A stretch of DNA of 19,337 bases from Deinococcus sp. GTDB taxonomy: Bacteria; Deinococcota; Deinococci; Deinococcales; Deinococcaceae. The translations under genes were made by a program, and so were the position numbers. This document shows positions 18,431 through 19,337 of the stretch, one piece after another (within the stretch, counting starts at the first letter, position 1; every line of letters begins with the position of its first letter). Under the pieces are notes generated by a model. The model saw only the letters and a list, made by a program, of their open reading frames with translations. It did not search any database and was not told where the DNA came from. The stretch covers positions 1 through 19,337 of the forward strand of contig NZ_JAUNHK010000052.1 of the NCBI RefSeq assembly GCF_030523985.1, read 5' to 3'.

Positions 18431-18438
18431 AACTTATA
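18431..18438 (-). promoter_or_regulatory. -10 region TATAAGTT of the antiporter operon
   Basis: On the minus strand TATAAGTT ends 5 nt before ATG 18425. Either TATAAG (7-nt gap) or TAAGTT (5-nt gap, fits TANNNT) could be the hexamer. Confidence 0.5.
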
Positions 18439-18518
18439 CCGATTCCAACGCGGGGAAGTGGAGCACAGTGGGGTGGAGCGACATAGACCCGCTCAGGCCA
18501 AAAGCCCGCGCCGCGTCC

Positions 18519-18524
18519 TAGACT
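18519..18524 (+). promoter_or_regulatory. -10 box TAGACT of the ABC ATPase gene
   Basis: TAGACT is followed by ccgggc and GTG 18531 (6-nt gap), without a Shine-Dalgarno. It supports the GTG start. Confidence 0.55.
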
Positions 18525-18530
18525 CCGGGC

Positions 18531-19337
18531 GTGCCGCTGCCGCTTGTCGAACTCGAACACGCCCACGTCGTCGCCGGGGGGCAAACCCTGCTGCAAGACG
18601 TATCGCTGACCGTGCATCCCGGCGAGGCGCTGCGGCTCTCTGGGCCGAACGGGGGCGGCAAAACCACGCTGCTGCGGCTCCTGGCGGGCGAGGTCGCTCC
18701 GGTGGGCGGGACGCGGCGCTACGCCCTGAAGGGTGAGCGGCAGCCCTCGGCGGTGCAGGCGCGGCGCACCCTGAGCGTGGTGGGACCGGACGCCGAAGCC
18801 TTTTACCTGACCCGCGACTGGGAACAGACCGTGCGCGACGTGCTGCTGGCGGGGGCCGAAGGCGAAAGCCTGCGCCTGTGGGAACCCGACGCCGCGCAAC
18901 TGGCCTGCCTGAGAAGGGTCGCGGCGCTGACCCGCGTAGAGCCCTTGCTGGAGCGCGATTTCCGCACCCTCTCGCACGGACAGCGGCGGCGGGTGCTGCT
19001 GGCCCGCGCCCTGATGCCCCAGCCCGCGCTGCTGCTGCTCGACGAATTTACCGACGGCCTGAGCGAATCCGCCCGCGCCGAACTGGGCGAGGTGCTGCGC
19101 GAGGTTCACGCCTCGGGTGTGGCGCTGGTCCTGGCGACCCATCGGCCCGAGGAAGTGCCGGAAGTGGGGTGGCGGACGGTTTGGGTGGAAGGGGGAAGGG
19201 TGCAGATGGCGGAGGGCAGAGGGCAGAGGGCAGAAGGCAAAACGATGCTCAGGCTCCCGCCATCCGCTATCAGCCATCCGCCATCCGCGCTCGTCCAGCT
19301 TCACCACGCCGAGGTGTTCCGCAACGGCCACCGCGCC
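18531..19337 (+). CDS. Tandem ABC ATPase, first domain and linker (3' end cut by window)
   Basis: The frame from GTG 18531 is open to the window end, 269 codons. The first domain is complete: GPNGGGKTT Walker A (38-46, K44), signature LSHGQRRR (147-154), Walker B ALLLLDEFTDGL (166-177, E172) and switch ATHRPEE (202-208). The Q-loop Gln is not obvious (VVGPDAEAF, 83-91). A linker at about 222-252 is encoded by repeats; then LVQLHHAEVFRNGHRA (254-269) is a clear restart of a second ABC domain. Two fused ATPase domains without membrane helices, of ModF/PhrA type, often act as uptake-unrelated or accessory ATPases; the role is not known. Divergent from the antiporter operon by 105 bp. The start is supported by a TAGACT box 6 nt upstream. 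Confidence 0.85.
   Translation, partial: MPLPLVELEHAHVVAGGQTLLQDVSLTVHPGEALRLSGPNGGGKTTLLRLLAGEVAPVGGTRRYALKGERQPSAVQARRTLSVVGPDAEAFYLTRDWEQTVRDVLLAGAEGESLRLWEPDAAQLACLRRVAALTRVEPLLERDFRTLSHGQRRRVLLARALMPQPALLLLDEFTDGLSESARAELGEVLREVHASGVALVLATHRPEEVPEVGWRTVWVEGGRVQMAEGRGQRAEGKTMLRLPPSAISHPPSALVQLHHAEVFRNGHRA
19205..19285. repeat. 81-bp heptamer-repeat element with terminal inverted repeats inside the ABC gene
   Basis: GATGGCGGA (19205-19213) and TCCGCCATC (19277-19285) are perfect 9-bp inverted ends. Inside or overlapping the ends are GAGGGCA three times plus GAAGGCA (19212-19239, period 7) and GCCATCC, GCTATCA, GCCATCC, GCCATCC (19259-19286, period 7). The total of 81 bp is 27 codons, so the ABC frame is kept. 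Confidence 0.65.

Noticed and set aside
19205..19286. CRISPR array
   Set aside because: Units are 7 bp without spacers and lie inside a coding frame; this is a tandem repeat, not CRISPR.
18426..19331. N-terminal extension of the antiporter frame by about 300 codons
   Set aside because: It is antisense to the ABC ATPase gene, rich in Pro/His/Gln, and the -10 box lies just before ATG 18425.

Overview
The window is GC-rich bacterial DNA, densely coding on both strands, and reads as a Deinococcus chromosome, most likely D. radiodurans or a close relative. Three things support this: the NurA-HerA pair, the Deinococcus-like protein sequences, and above all a promoter layout in which a TANNNT -10 box sits 5-8 nt before the start codon of nearly every first gene of an operon (leaderless transcription, common in this genus). 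The species call rests on recognition, not on a search. I see no tRNA, rRNA, CRISPR array, phage gene or transposase.

Layout. 1-1757 (+): 3' part of phosphopentomutase deoB, translationally coupled to an unrecognised gene. 1797-2267 (-): a small P-loop kinase gene interrupted by an amber codon. 2324-4182 (+): hisD coupled to a gene for an ABM-domain membrane protein. 4253-4828 (-): a four-helix membrane protein, divergent from 4976-6554 (+), a PadR regulator coupled to a permease-prefix/HAAS-like membrane protein that carries a frameshift near its 3' end. 6609-9501 (-): nurA-herA. 9596-10255 (-): a Crp/Fnr regulator with its own terminator and a palindrome-rich leader. 10376-11290 (-): an HDAC/AcuC-family deacetylase. 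11327-11503 (-): a 58-aa two-helix membrane protein that is easily missed. 11574-12008 (+): an orphan protein. 12023-12835 (-): inositol monophosphatase family. 12918-13751 (+): a voltage-gated K+ channel with a C-terminal zinc ribbon. 13806-15113 (+): purB, followed by about 240 bp of non-coding DNA with two strong hairpins. 15356-18425 (-): CPA1-type Na+/H+ antiporter, SPFH/stomatin protein and NfeD, probably one operon. 18531-end (+): the first half of a tandem ABC ATPase whose inter-domain linker contains an 81-bp heptamer-repeat element.

How the genes work together. The window mixes nucleotide and histidine metabolism (deoB, hisD, purB) with DNA end resection (NurA nuclease plus HerA translocase) and a membrane/ion module (antiporter with SPFH-NfeD, K+ channel). 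The most notable points are the window-wide leaderless promoters, the unlisted small membrane protein, the channel-zinc-ribbon fusion, two broken reading frames, the palindromes before the Crp-family gene, and the repeat element inside the ABC ATPase gene.
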